DNA from: Candidatus Solibacter sp.
GTDB taxonomy: Bacteria; Acidobacteriota; Terriglobia; Bryobacterales; Bryobacteraceae
Direction of reading: 5' to 3'
NCBI GenBank assembly: GCA_013822245.1
Contig: PNKE01000084.1
Span: 62,001-126,000 of the forward strand
DNA: 64,000 bases
Part shown: positions 35,081 through 43,549 of the stretch, piece after piece
Numbering within the stretch: the stretch's first letter is position 1
Layout: every line of letters starts with the position of its first letter
Notes under the pieces: generated by a model
Told to the model about the DNA's origin: nothing
Databases searched by the model: none
Seen by the model: only the letters and a program-made list of their open reading frames with translations
Translations under genes and position numbers: made by a program

Positions 35081-35698
35081 ATGAGACTCGCATTGCTCCT
35101 GGTGCTGCCCTTCCTGCTTGCCGCGCAAACCCTGCCTCCGCCCGCCACCTCAGGCGGCATGCCCCTGCTGTCCGCACTGAAGGCCCGATCCAGCGCCCGC
35201 GAATTCGCCGCCAAACCGTTGCCCAGCCAGACCCTCTCCAACCTGCTCTGGGCCGCCTATGGCGTCAACCGCCCGGCGTCGAACGGCCGCACCGCCCCGT
35301 CGGCCCACAACTGGCAGGCCGTCGATCTCTACGTCGCCCTCCCCGAAGGTCTCTTCCTCTATAACTCCAAGGCCCATGCGCTCGAACTGGTCTCGAAGAC
35401 CGATGCCCGTGAAATCTCCGGCACCCAGGACTTCGCCGCCGCCGCGCCGCTCAACATCGTCATGGTGGCCCGCATGAGCAAGATGAAGGCTTCAGCCGAG
35501 GACACCCAGGCCGATCTGGTCAACTGGGCCGCCATCGAAGCCGGCGCCGTCTCGCAGAACATCTACCTGTACTGCGCCTCCGAGGGCCTGTCCACCGTCG
35601 TCCGTGTCGGCGTCCAACGCCCGGCCTTCGCCAAACTGGCCCGTCTCGCGCCCACCGACGTCATCCTCGCCGCCCAGACCATCGGTTACCAGCGCTGA
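35081..35698 (+). CDS. Secreted nitroreductase-family protein (SagB/ThcOx-like)
   Basis: A 205-residue flavoprotein fold with a signal peptide (MRLALLLVLPFLLAAQ). Nitroreductase marks are RSSAREFAAKPLPSQTLSNLLWAAYGVNRP, the Ser-rich TAPSAHNWQAVDLYV and a final PTDVILAAQTIGYQR. In SagB/ThcOx relatives such enzymes oxidise peptide thiazolines; in others they reduce quinones or nitro groups. No RiPP genes are close. An exported nitroreductase is unusual, since FMN would have to be supplied outside the cytoplasm or the fold is a flavin-free homologue. Confidence 0.78.
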   Translation: MRLALLLVLPFLLAAQTLPPPATSGGMPLLSALKARSSAREFAAKPLPSQTLSNLLWAAYGVNRPASNGRTAPSAHNWQAVDLYVALPEGLFLYNSKAHALELVSKTDAREISGTQDFAAAAPLNIVMVARMSKMKASAEDTQADLVNWAAIEAGAVSQNIYLYCASEGLSTVVRVGVQRPAFAKLARLAPTDVILAAQTIGYQR

Positions 35699-35711
35699 CG
35701 GCCGTCCTCAA

Positions 35712-37076
35712 TCACCATTTAGCGAGCAGATCGAGCGACCATCGATCAAAATAAGCCGCGCCGGCGGCACTGAAATACTGCCGGATGGAGGTTGCGCCAA
35801 TGTTTGTGTCCTCGACCTTCCATGGGCATTCGATGCAGAAGGGCTTCTCCCCATTCGGAATCTCACCAGTGGCGAAGTAGCCTCGCGCCGCCTTGTGAGA
35901 GGGGCTGTTGAACGGATCGGTCCCGTCGCTTTCGAATCGCCCAAACACAAGGTTTCGTCCCGGCGCCGGAGCGGCGCAGCAGGGCAGCACGCGACCCGCC
36001 CCATCCATCACCATGTTCTTGTAGAGCCACGGGCAGGTGGATTGAGACTTCGCCCTCTCCACGGTGTCGGGGATTGGCCCCAGCGGGGCATCGAAGGCCG
36101 CTCCGATGACATCGTCATCCAACTGCTCATAGGCCGGCGCCGGATGTATCGCCCGTTCCCACCAGAACGCGGCCGGACGTAATCGGTGGATCTGGGGCTG
36201 AATCCGAGCCGGGCGGATCTCCGGATCATCCCAGGAGACGTCGAAGGGCAGGGAGGTGCAGAAGTAGTCAAAGCCCAACTCTCGGGCTCGCTTCCGGGCC
36301 GCCGGCAGTTCGTGGATGTTGTGCTCGAAGGCAAGGAACTTCCATGCAAGCGTGGGATTCGAACGGTTCAGTTCGCGTTTGGCTTCCACCAGCCGCCGGA
36401 GATTCCGGAATACCAGTTCGAGATCGCCGTGCCTGCGGAACCGGTCATAGGTGGCCTGCGTGGCTCCGTCGATCGACACTTCCATCCGGTCTAGCCCCGA
36501 CTCCACATAAGCCGCCGCGTCAAAACGCTCCACAGATAGGCTGGTGGACAGGCTGGTCCGAAGCAGGTACCGTTTTGCCTCCCGGATCAGATCCGGCGTC
36601 GCCAGGTTCAACAACGGCTCCCCGTAGTTGCAGAGATAGATTTCAATGGCGTGTGGCCCATAGCGGGCCAGCAAGGCGTCAAACAATGCAGACTGAAGGG
36701 TACGCTTCGGCCAGTCGAAAACGCCGAGTTGTTCAGAGCGTTCGGAGTGGACGCAGCCGGGGCATGCCAGCCGGCACACGTTCGTGGGATCTACGATAAG
36801 CCCAATGGGGCGTGATAAGAGATGCGTGTCTCGCGCATTCTGATGGCGCCGGCACAGCAGAATGTTGAGTATCTTGAGCGTCAGCGCCTGGGCTACGACA
36901 TGTGGATAATGGCCCCGCAGGCCGCTGTAAAGACGAGGCTTCCATTCGAGATATGCCGAGGCAGCGGCTGTCAAAGTCGAGGAATTGAGAATCGCTTCCG
37001 CTGCCGGGAACAGAAGCGAATACGCTCGTCCCAGGCGCATGAGCAGCCGATGCGCTGACCTCGGGGAGGGGGGCAT
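35712..37076 (-). CDS. Radical SAM protein with SPASM-like C-terminus
   Basis: A 454-residue radical SAM enzyme. The cluster motif Cys101-x3-Cys105-x2-Cys108 is in NVCRLACPGCVHS, followed by the glycine strand YLCNYGEPLLN. The C-terminal part has Cys-rich sequence typical of SPASM auxiliary clusters (STCPWLYKNMVMDGAGRVLPCCAAP and PFCIECPWK). SPASM enzymes often modify peptides or sugars. No peptide precursor is visible next to it, so the substrate is open. It converges with the nitroreductase gene (13-base gap). Confidence 0.82.
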   Translation of the reverse strand: MPPSPRSAHRLLMRLGRAYSLLFPAAEAILNSSTLTAAASAYLEWKPRLYSGLRGHYPHVVAQALTLKILNILLCRRHQNARDTHLLSRPIGLIVDPTNVCRLACPGCVHSERSEQLGVFDWPKRTLQSALFDALLARYGPHAIEIYLCNYGEPLLNLATPDLIREAKRYLLRTSLSTSLSVERFDAAAYVESGLDRMEVSIDGATQATYDRFRRHGDLELVFRNLRRLVEAKRELNRSNPTLAWKFLAFEHNIHELPAARKRARELGFDYFCTSLPFDVSWDDPEIRPARIQPQIHRLRPAAFWWERAIHPAPAYEQLDDDVIGAAFDAPLGPIPDTVERAKSQSTCPWLYKNMVMDGAGRVLPCCAAPAPGRNLVFGRFESDGTDPFNSPSHKAARGYFATGEIPNGEKPFCIECPWKVEDTNIGATSIRQYFSAAGAAYFDRWSLDLLAKW

Positions 37077-37285
37077 CTGTCCTCACCTTAACACAGGACT
37101 TCTGGAAACCGACCCGGAGTTTAGATGGAGAACGTGATGCCCGGCCTCAGCGCGCCGGGGTACAATTCCAGCAATCGATCTGCCATCGCCAAGCGGTTTC
37201 GCCGTAAACAAGCCCTCACACGGAGAACATTGCGGCAGCGCTTTACGACTCAGCCAGCCGTTCGGCTCCGGAATTGATTAGTGCA

Positions 37286-38236
37286 CTATTCAGTGCCGCG
37301 CCTGTGGACGCCGCGCTTCAGGCATTCGATGAGCCAGGCGTCCCGCCGCGCCTTCACTTCCGCCGCCGACTTGCCCGACCAGTCGTAGAACCCCTTGCCC
37401 GCCCCCGCCCCGCCCTCGCCGCGCTCAATCTTCTCGGTGAACAGCGGCGGCGCCGAACGCTCTGAATACAGATCCTTCGACGCGTAATCGCACACCGCCC
37501 GCGCCAGTTCCAACCCCACCATGTCGATATGCTCCAGAATCCCGTAGGCCGGCAGCCGCAGCCCGAAGCCCAGCGACGCCGCGCGGTCCACGTCCGCGGC
37601 ATCGGCGATCCCCTCGGCGACAATATGCACCGCCTCGCGGAACAGCGCCATCTGCAAGCGGTTGCCCAACTGCCCCGGCCGGTCTTTCTTCACAACCACC
37701 GGCGCCTTGCCGCAGGCGATGAAGAAGTCCCGCAACGCCGGCGCCAGCTCCGGCGCGGTCCGCTCGCCCAGCACGATCTCCACCAGCGGCATCAGGTGCG
37801 GGGGGTTCCAGAAATGCGTCGTCACCACGCGCTCTGGATGCGCGCACTGCGACGCGATTCCAGTGATGCTCAGTCCCGATGTGTTCGACGCCAGAATCGC
37901 CTCGGGCCGTGCAAGCGCGTCCATGCGCGCAAACAACTCCTGCTTCACGCCCATGTCTTCGACGATGGATTCGATCACCAGGTCCGCCGCGGGCAGCAGG
38001 CTGTCGAGATCGGAGCCTGACGCGATCCTCCCTGCCGCCTCCGCCGCCGCGCCCGTCTCCACCAGTCCGGCCGTCTCCAGCGCGTCCAGCGCCGACCGCG
38101 CCGCCGCTTCCCCGCGCGCCGCGCCTTCGCTGCTCCGCGACACCACCGTCGCCTTCACTCCGCCCAGCGCCAGCGCCACCGCAATGCCGGGCCCCATCAT
38201 CCCGGTCCCCAATACCAGCGCGTTTTGAATCTTCAT
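37286..38236 (-). CDS. 3-hydroxyacyl-CoA dehydrogenase family protein
   Basis: A 316-residue NAD-dependent dehydrogenase. The N-terminal Rossmann fold is LVLGTGMMGPGIAVALALGG, followed by ASNTSGLSITGIA and a catalytic His in THFWNPPHLMPLVEIV. The Glu that pairs with it is in the same segment. The C-terminal domain (DRPGQLGNRLQMALFREA and GKGFYDWSG) is standard. Short-chain 3-hydroxyacyl-CoA or related substrates such as hydroxybutyryl-CoA or gulonate are possible. No other beta-oxidation gene is adjacent. A Gly/Arg-rich C-terminus ends the chain. Confidence 0.83.
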   Translation of the reverse strand: MKIQNALVLGTGMMGPGIAVALALGGVKATVVSRSSEGAARGEAAARSALDALETAGLVETGAAAEAAGRIASGSDLDSLLPAADLVIESIVEDMGVKQELFARMDALARPEAILASNTSGLSITGIASQCAHPERVVTTHFWNPPHLMPLVEIVLGERTAPELAPALRDFFIACGKAPVVVKKDRPGQLGNRLQMALFREAVHIVAEGIADAADVDRAASLGFGLRLPAYGILEHIDMVGLELARAVCDYASKDLYSERSAPPLFTEKIERGEGGAGAGKGFYDWSGKSAAEVKARRDAWLIECLKRGVHRRGTE

Positions 38237-38279
38237 ATGCCGCCCATCATCGCACGGCGAGCGGCGCTGCTCGGCTGCC

Positions 38280-38597
38280 TCAGCCCACCCAGGCCAGCAG
38301 TGTCTTAAACAGAACGTAGCCGATGTGAATGAAACAGCCGGCCTCGATGAAGCGGATGAAGAAACACACCCGTTCGTTCATGAACTCGAAACGCAGAAAC
38401 AGCCCGCAGATCACCGCCAGGTACAGCACATACGGATTCACCATGCCAGGGAACATGTTTGTAAACACCACCAGCAGCCCGTAGTACACCAGCGGCCAGT
38501 TGCTTTCCAGCTTGATCGTCCAGCGGTTGATGCCAAGCCACACCGTCGCAACGGCCAGCGCGAAGCCGAGCAGAAGACCAATGCCAGGAACTTCCAT
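38280..38597 (-). CDS. Small integral membrane protein of unknown function
   Basis: A 105-residue protein with about three transmembrane helices (GIGLLLGFALAVATVWLGI; WPLVYYGLLVVFTNMF and on; PYVLYLAVICGLFLRFEFM). The ATG at 38597 follows a strong GGGAGGAG site at good spacing, which supports a real gene. A final Cys/Phe-rich helix (FIRFIEAGCFIHIGYVLF) ends near the C-terminus. I do not recognise the family. It lies about 200 bases before the tRNA gene on the opposite strand. Confidence 0.65.
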   Translation of the reverse strand: MEVPGIGLLLGFALAVATVWLGINRWTIKLESNWPLVYYGLLVVFTNMFPGMVNPYVLYLAVICGLFLRFEFMNERVCFFIRFIEAGCFIHIGYVLFKTLLAWVG

Positions 38598-38793
38598 CCG
38601 AACTCCTCCCGTGAACCATCCTCCCGCGCCCGCAAGGGCGCGTACTGTCCATAATACGCCCTCGGCATCCGATTATGACCAGCGCGGTTTTCCGCGCCTC
38701 TCCCCTCCCCATCCGTCCGCCCGCGAAAGGCGCATCTCACGCCGCATGGTATCCTCTAATCAGACGAGGCTTCAGCCTCCAATCCCCCCCTTC

Positions 38794-38869
38794 GGGCCGG
38801 TAGCTCAGTTGGTAGAGCATCTGACTTTTAATCAGGTGGTCGCGGGTTCGAGTCCCGCCCGGCTCACCA
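38794..38869 (+). tRNA. tRNA-Lys (anticodon UUU), CCA encoded
   Basis: A 76-base cloverleaf. Acceptor GGGCCGG pairs with CCGGCTC (one G-U); the D-arm has AGCTCAGTTGGTAGAGC. The anticodon stem TCTGA/TCAGG encloses loop CTTTTAA with TTT at 34-36. The T-arm is GCGGGTTCGAGTCCCGC, followed by discriminator A and CCA. The 3' half serves as the chromosomal attachment site of the adjacent element; it is intact here because the element carries the identical sequence. Confidence 0.95.
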
Positions 38870-38870
38870 T
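38825..38870 (+). repeat. Left attachment site (attL), 46-bp direct repeat
   Basis: Begins at the C before TTTTAATCAGG in the anticodon loop and runs to the T after the CCA end. It is identical to 47446-47491 over 46 bases; the flanking bases differ on both sides (A versus T before, A versus C after). Confidence 0.95.
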
Positions 38871-38885
38871 AGAATCAATAAGATA

Positions 38886-38908
38886 GGCCGCCAATGGGCG
38901 GCCTTTTT
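38886..38908 (+). terminator. Intrinsic terminator after the tRNA
   Basis: GGCCGCC-AATG-GGCGGCC followed by TTTTT. It lies inside the element just beyond attL, so the element supplies its own stop for tRNA transcription, or stops integrase transcription arriving from the other side. Confidence 0.8.
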
Positions 38909-38910
38909 GT

Positions 38911-40086
38911 TCAGTTGACAGCAACGGTGACAGCAACGCGATTTTTGGGCTTGCGGGGCTGTTTAGGTTTCTTCACCGTCGCGGCCATCTTTTCGAGGGC
39001 GTCCTGGAGGACATTCTGTGGCGTGTGAGTGTAGCGCCTGGTGGTGGCCAGGTGGGTGTGGCCGAGAATCTCCTGGATGACGAACGGCGAAGCGCCGGCG
39101 CTGTGGAGCAGGGACCCGCAGCTGTGGCGGGCATCGTGGAAGCGGACGATTGAGACCTTCGCTCTCTTGCAGGCTTCCGCCCATGCGTGAGTGACGGTGG
39201 CGCTGTGGAGCGGCTGGTGGATCGGTGAGACGAAGAGGTATTCGCCTTTCCAGCCCTGGGATTCCCTCACCGTCACCTGGGCGGCAATCGCGGTGAGGAC
39301 GGGGCCGAACAGGGGCAGAGTGCGGCGGCTCTTGACGGTCTTGCAGGGTTGCTCGATCCAGGTTCCCGACTTCCGATCCTTGCCCTTGATCCAGTGGAGT
39401 GAGCGTTGAACGAAGATCCGGCGTTTCTCCAGGTCGACGTCCTCGCGTTTCAGGCCTCGAATCTCGGACTTCCGGAGTCCGAGGTAGAGGGCGAGTGCCC
39501 AAAGGTTTCGAAGCGGATCGTCTGCCTTAGCGGCCGCGTTCAGGAGGGCCGCGGCCTGGGGGCCGGTGAGTGTCTGGCCTTCGGATTTCTCGTACTTCGG
39601 CGGATCTGTGGCTGTTACGGGGTTGTCAGCGATCTTGCGGAGCTTCACCGCGCGGTTGAGGGCGGCGCGGAGTACTCGGCGCAGCTGGTCGGCCGTGCTG
39701 CCCTTGCCCGCGGCCGTGAGGTCGTTGATGGCCTTCTGGATCTGATGCGGGGTGACTTTGGAGAGTTCGGTGGCGCCGATCTCTTCGGGGATGCGGCTGA
39801 GTATCCAGGCGTAGCCGGCATACGTTCGGGCTGAGCGTTGGGGCTCTATGAAGTCGGACAGCCAGGCGTCCAGCCACTGCCGAAGGGTCTCTCTTGTGAA
39901 CTTGATCGGGCGGCCCGCGTCCTGGTCTTTCTTGAGATCCCGCAGGACCTTGACGGCCGCATTCTGTGTGGCGGCGTACTTTGTGACTCGATTCATTCTG
40001 CCATCCTGCAGGAGGGTGACGGCGGCGACCCACCGGCCGTCCGATCTCTGGTAGACCGATCCTTCGTTATTCGCTCGCTTGCCCAT
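38911..40086 (-). CDS. Tyrosine recombinase/integrase
   Basis: A 391-residue phage-type integrase. It has an N-terminal arm-binding segment (NEGSVYQRSDGRWVAAVTLLQDGR), a SAM-like core-binding domain and the catalytic domain. Visible active-site residues are Arg in LGLRKSEIRGL, His-x-x-Arg in HDARHSCGSLLH, His in LGHTHLATTRRY and the nucleophile Tyr in RRYTHTP. The basic, Lys/Pro-rich tail (KKPKQPRKPKNR) ends 40 bases from attL. The ATG at 40086 is where homology starts. A separate gene ends 4 bases before it on the same strand. Confidence 0.92.
   Translation of the reverse strand: MGKRANNEGSVYQRSDGRWVAAVTLLQDGRMNRVTKYAATQNAAVKVLRDLKKDQDAGRPIKFTRETLRQWLDAWLSDFIEPQRSARTYAGYAWILSRIPEEIGATELSKVTPHQIQKAINDLTAAGKGSTADQLRRVLRAALNRAVKLRKIADNPVTATDPPKYEKSEGQTLTGPQAAALLNAAAKADDPLRNLWALALYLGLRKSEIRGLKREDVDLEKRRIFVQRSLHWIKGKDRKSGTWIEQPCKTVKSRRTLPLFGPVLTAIAAQVTVRESQGWKGEYLFVSPIHQPLHSATVTHAWAEACKRAKVSIVRFHDARHSCGSLLHSAGASPFVIQEILGHTHLATTRRYTHTPQNVLQDALEKMAATVKKPKQPRKPKNRVAVTVAVN
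38916..38937 (+). repeat. Paired TGACAGCAAC direct repeats, left end
   Basis: TGACAGCAAC at 38916-38925 and again at 38928-38937 (12-base period). They coincide with the 3' end of the integrase gene. The same decamer occurs twice at the right end (47329-47338 and 47342-47351) in the same orientation. They look like integrase arm-binding sites. Confidence 0.55.
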
Positions 40087-40090
40087 GGGC

Positions 40091-41020
40091 TTATGCCTCC
40101 TTCGCCTGGCTTCGCTTCGCTCTCCATTCCCGCTTGTCTCGCCTCTCCTTGCAGTCGGTGTGGAATTGTCGGTGCGCCCACCTTGCGAAGAGGGGGAAGT
40201 GGCACTCTTCGCAGAACCTGATGTAGAGCTTCCTGCTTGTGAGTCGTTGGGACTCGGTGGTAACGGATGCGGGATCTTCAACCATGCCGTGGGCTATAAC
40301 CAGGTGAATCCAATCGATGAGGCGTCGAGCGGTGAGTCTGAGGTGTGGCCTTCCGGACTTGTCCACTTCGATCCGGCCGCGGAAGCCTTCCGTGAGGCTG
40401 TAGTTCATCTCGTGGGCGACGAAGCTCATCAACTCGGCCGCCTTGGCTTCGTTCGTCTCGGGCACTCGGCTGAGTGCTATGGGCTCGCCGGTGGCGTTAA
40501 GGAACGGGGTTCCCGCTTTGTTGGTCCCAAAAAGGCGTGTGAGCTTCGCCTGGTCTCTGCCTCGGGCGGTCTCCCATAGTTCAGCGAGATGCCGGGTTCG
40601 CCGGGCTGATTCGATCCAGTCGCTAAGGGTTTCGATGTTCTCTCGGAAGATGACTGTCGGAGTCGGCTTGTCGTCGGCCGGGTGGTGTAAGCCATGCGGG
40701 GCGAATAGGAACCCGTGTCTGTTCGCAAAGCGGAGCGCTGACTTGGAATCATTGATGCGGGTGAAGTCGTTGACGATTGACTCCAGGCGGTCCTCGGGAA
40801 AGTAGCGCTCACGCTCTGCTGGTGCCTTCCTTGCGATGCACTCGCAGGGTATCCAGGGCTTCCCCTTGTAGGAGGGGGTGATTGTGCGTACTTCGAAGCC
40901 GGAGGGCCATCTCAGCCATTCTAGGCGTCCAGAATCACCCGCCCGCTGCTCGTGTCCACTGTCATGTCCAGTGAGGTTGGTCTGGTGTTTCACTGGACTC
41001 AATTGTACTCTTCTCATCAT
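40091..41020 (-). CDS. Element protein of unknown function with C-terminal zinc-finger-like segment
   Basis: A protein of up to about 310 residues, ending 4 bases before the integrase start, so it is probably expressed with it. The middle is charged and helical (SIVNDFTRINDSKSALRFAN; WIESARRTRHLAELWETARG). The C-terminal CEECHFPLFARWAHRQFHTDC has Cys-x2-Cys-x13-His-x3-Cys spacing followed by a very basic tail, which recalls small zinc fingers that bind DNA. The start is unclear: ATGs at 41020 and 41017 overlap the divergent gene, and a GTG at 40993 is another option. Confidence 0.6.
   Translation of the reverse strand: MMRRVQLSPVKHQTNLTGHDSGHEQRAGDSGRLEWLRWPSGFEVRTITPSYKGKPWIPCECIARKAPAERERYFPEDRLESIVNDFTRINDSKSALRFANRHGFLFAPHGLHHPADDKPTPTVIFRENIETLSDWIESARRTRHLAELWETARGRDQAKLTRLFGTNKAGTPFLNATGEPIALSRVPETNEAKAAELMSFVAHEMNYSLTEGFRGRIEVDKSGRPHLRLTARRLIDWIHLVIAHGMVEDPASVTTESQRLTSRKLYIRFCEECHFPLFARWAHRQFHTDCKERRDKREWRAKRSQAKEA
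40966..40998. promoter_or_regulatory. Inverted repeat at the element's divergent promoter
   Basis: GTCCAGTGA (40966-40974) is the exact complement of TCACTGGAC (40990-40998) across 15 bases. GTGTCCACT at 40952-40960 is a related half-site, and TGGACACT occurs twice at the right end (47374-47381, 47385-47392). A regulator or excisionase binding region is inferred. Confidence 0.5.
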
Positions 41021-41252
41021 GGAGAGACAACACACAAAAGGACGTGATGTGAATGGCAGTGCTGCTGTTCTGTCGCTAACTCCGCAGCTGTTCCGGCCGC
41101 GGACGTTGGCGAGGGAATGGGACATGAGCCCGTCAATGGTCTACAAGCTGATCGCATCCGGGGAGCTTACCGCGGTAAAGGTCGGGCGGTCTACCCGTGT
41201 TTCGGGTGAAGCTGCGGCGGATTTCCTTCGCCGGGCGGGGGTGTCCAAGTGA
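41019..41252 (+). CDS. Small HTH protein, excisionase-like
   Basis: A 77-residue (or 67-residue) protein of the MerR-like helix-turn-helix/excisionase type: RPRTLAREWDMSPSMVYKLI, then GELTAVKVGRSTRVSGEAAADFL. Such proteins steer integrase towards excision or act as small regulators. A GTG at 41049 has AAAGGA 7 bases upstream and is a good alternative start to the ATG at 41019. It overlaps the next gene by a GTGA, so it leads the replication gene operon. Confidence 0.75.
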   Translation: MERQHTKGRDVNGSAAVLSLTPQLFRPRTLAREWDMSPSMVYKLIASGELTAVKVGRSTRVSGEAAADFLRRAGVSK

Positions 41253-41545
41253 CCGCGGGTGAGCCGGCTGTGTCGAGCTTGCTCGATTTCAAGGGGGATC
41301 CGGAAGGTTCGCGCCAACTGGTCTCGGGAGCACTGGCGGCGATGCCGTTGCTTGCGCTCGATGAACTGGTCACAGCGCTGGTGGTGCTTGCTGTAACCAT
41401 CGACCCGCCTGGGGCGGCCCGTCGCGCACCTCTGGCGCCTGGTGAGTCTGAAGTTCTTTCCTTGTTTGTTCGCCAGGTGCGGGAAACGGAACGCCGGATC
41501 CGCGAATCCGATGAGCGCAGCGCAGCGAAGCGAGGATTGAATTAG
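41249..41545 (+). CDS. Small element protein, unknown
   Basis: A 98-residue protein between the HTH gene (4-base overlap) and the CHC2 gene. It is mostly helical, with a hydrophobic stretch ALAAMPLLALDELVTALVVL at about 28-47 that may be a buried helix or a membrane segment. The C-terminus is strongly charged (VRQVRETERRIRESDERSA), suggesting a coiled coil. It starts with GTG. I do not recognise it. Confidence 0.6.
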   Translation: MTAGEPAVSSLLDFKGDPEGSRQLVSGALAAMPLLALDELVTALVVLAVTIDPPGAARRAPLAPGESEVLSLFVRQVRETERRIRESDERSAAKRGLN

Positions 41546-41562
41546 TTGCGGCGGGTGATGCC

Positions 41563-42090
41563 ATGACGGCGGACACCATCGCTAAGGCTCTCCGGTTGCG
41601 GCGGGTTGGCCAGGTGTGGCGCGGGCCTTGTCCGCTGCACGGTGGGAAGTCCTTCACTGTTACGGAGAGGGACGGCAGGGTGCTCTTGTACTGCTGGTCT
41701 GGTTGCAGCCAGGGGGATCTGCTGGGTGAGCTTCGCCGGCGCGGGCTTTGGCCTGAGCGCGAAAGGAAGACGTTCAGCGCAGCCGAGCGAAGAGATTACG
41801 GCCGAAAGCTGAGAAGCGCGGAGAGGGAGGCGGAGGCCTTGTTGGTGTGGACTCGGGATCTGTCGGATTGGATGGCGTTGGAGTCCATACGGGCGTGGTT
41901 CTGGTTTCGGCTCTCGCGCCGTGTCTTGGTTGGTTGCCGTTTGCCGGGCGTCCAAAAGGCAGCTTGGGCGGATCTCTGCGAGCAGAGCGAGGAATGGGGG
42001 CGGACGATGGACGCGATTAGGGATGGACTGAAGCTGATGCCTTGGGCGGACCTGAACAGGGTCCGCTGCGGGCGGGAGGGGGCGAGGTGA
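41563..42090 (+). CDS. CHC2-type zinc-finger protein, primase-like N-terminus
   Basis: A 175-residue protein with a DnaG-like CHC2 zinc ribbon at about 20-50: Cys and His in GPCPLHGGKSF, then the pair in YCWSGCSQGDLLGEL. The polymerase (TOPRIM) domain of a full primase is missing. The downstream helicase overlaps by GTGA. In P4-like and satellite replication modules a zinc-finger or primase part and an SF3 helicase act together. Here they may be split over two genes, with the catalytic primase domain absent or supplied from outside. Confidence 0.78.
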   Translation: MTADTIAKALRLRRVGQVWRGPCPLHGGKSFTVTERDGRVLLYCWSGCSQGDLLGELRRRGLWPERERKTFSAAERRDYGRKLRSAEREAEALLVWTRDLSDWMALESIRAWFWFRLSRRVLVGCRLPGVQKAAWADLCEQSEEWGRTMDAIRDGLKLMPWADLNRVRCGREGAR

Positions 42091-43541
42091 AGGCTGACGA
42101 TGTTTCCGGCGTTGCACGTGAGTTGGTGGCAGCCGGCTTTGGTGATGATAAGGTGGCAGGCGGAGCGGCCGACTTGTTGTCGCTGGATCTGAATGACGAC
42201 GGGAACGCGCGGCGGCTGATCATACTCCATGCCCACCGTCTCCGGTACTGTCACGACTTCAGGAAGTGGCTTGTCTATGACGGGCTTCGATGGGCTCTTG
42301 ATGAATCCGAGCAGGCTCTGAAGCTCCAGAAGCACGCCATGGCCAGGACCGCTCGCCTGGCGATTGATCGCAACGTGCCCGCGGTGCTGAAGTGGGCCTC
42401 GCGCTCTCTTGATCGTGCCAGGCTCGTGTCGGCTCTCGCCTTGGCGCAGCCGGAAATCTGCGTGCGGGCGGCGGAACTGGACTCGGATCCAGACCTGCTG
42501 AACTGCCTAAATGGGACCATCAATCTCAAGTCGGGCGAGTTGTTGCCGCACGATCCGAAGCAACTCATCACCCGCCTGGTGCACCATCGGTTTGAAACTG
42601 AGGCGCGATGCCCGCGGTTTCTGGGGTTTCTGGGCCGCATCATGGGTGCGCATCCTGACGCCAGTGAGGCTGCTTTAACTATGGCGGATCGAAAGGTAGG
42701 TTACCTTCAGCGGGCCTTGGGGTACTCTCTCACTGGTCGCACGTCTGAGAAGGCCGTCTTTGTTGTTTATGGCGAGAGGGGGGACAACGGCAAGACGACT
42801 TTGCTTTTCACCGTTGCACAAGTCGTCGCCGAATACTCCGTCTTGATCCAGATCGAATCGCTTATGGGCCGTCGGGAGTCGACCAACGACAAGGCGGATT
42901 TGGCTGATTTGCGGGGGAAGCGGTTCGTCCGCACGTCAGAGGGTGAGCGGGGGCAGCGTCTCCAGCAGGCGAGGTTGAAGAGGATCACGCAGGGGATGGG
43001 GATGATTAAGGCGGTTCGAAAGTACGAGAACCCGATTGAGTTCCCTGAGACACATAAGCTCTGGATCGACACCAACCCGCGTCCGGTGATTCATGATGTC
43101 GAGGATGAGGCCACATTCAAAAGGCTTCATCCTATACCCTTCGATGTCACCATTCCGCCTGAGGAGATTGACCGGGAGCTGCCGGCGAAGCTCGCGGAGG
43201 AATCAGAGGGCATTCTGGCTTGGCTGGTCGCTGGTGCGTTGGAGTGGTATCGGTGCGGGTTGCAGCGCATCGCTGAGGTGGACCAGGCGCGGCGGGCTTG
43301 GCGTGAGAAGGATGACCAGATTGGACGCTGGATCGAGGAGCGCTGTGAGGTCGACGAGGCGTACCGCACGCGAGCATCGGTCCTGTTTGAGGATTACAAG
43401 CGCTGGACGGTGGACGCGGCCGAACAGGGGCAGTTGAGCCGGAACGACTTCGGGCGGCGGTTGGAATCCCGCGGCTTCTCCAAGGTGCATCGGGATGACG
43501 GCAATCACTACAACGGGTTGAGGCTCCTCCCGTGTTCCTGA
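42087..43541 (+). CDS. P4/D5-type SF3 replication helicase
   Basis: A 484-residue superfamily-3 helicase of the phage/plasmid P4 type. The Walker A motif GERGDNGKTTL is near residue 230; the Walker B-like GKRFVRTSEGE and the sensor region FPETHKLWIDTNPRPVI follow. The N-terminal D5_N-like region ends at about 200, and a DNA-binding winged-helix-like tail covers the last 90 residues. It would unwind DNA at the element's origin. A GTG start overlaps the previous stop. A strong inverted repeat begins 9 bases after its stop. Confidence 0.88.
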   Translation: MKADDVSGVARELVAAGFGDDKVAGGAADLLSLDLNDDGNARRLIILHAHRLRYCHDFRKWLVYDGLRWALDESEQALKLQKHAMARTARLAIDRNVPAVLKWASRSLDRARLVSALALAQPEICVRAAELDSDPDLLNCLNGTINLKSGELLPHDPKQLITRLVHHRFETEARCPRFLGFLGRIMGAHPDASEAALTMADRKVGYLQRALGYSLTGRTSEKAVFVVYGERGDNGKTTLLFTVAQVVAEYSVLIQIESLMGRRESTNDKADLADLRGKRFVRTSEGERGQRLQQARLKRITQGMGMIKAVRKYENPIEFPETHKLWIDTNPRPVIHDVEDEATFKRLHPIPFDVTIPPEEIDRELPAKLAEESEGILAWLVAGALEWYRCGLQRIAEVDQARRAWREKDDQIGRWIEERCEVDEAYRTRASVLFEDYKRWTVDAAEQGQLSRNDFGRRLESRGFSKVHRDDGNHYNGLRLLPCS

Positions 43542-43549
43542 GTGGACGG

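Noticed and set aside
41542-42117. A minus-strand gene opposite the CHC2 protein
   Set aside because: Pro/Arg/Gln-rich shadow frame; the zinc-finger cysteines and overlaps with neighbours support the plus strand.
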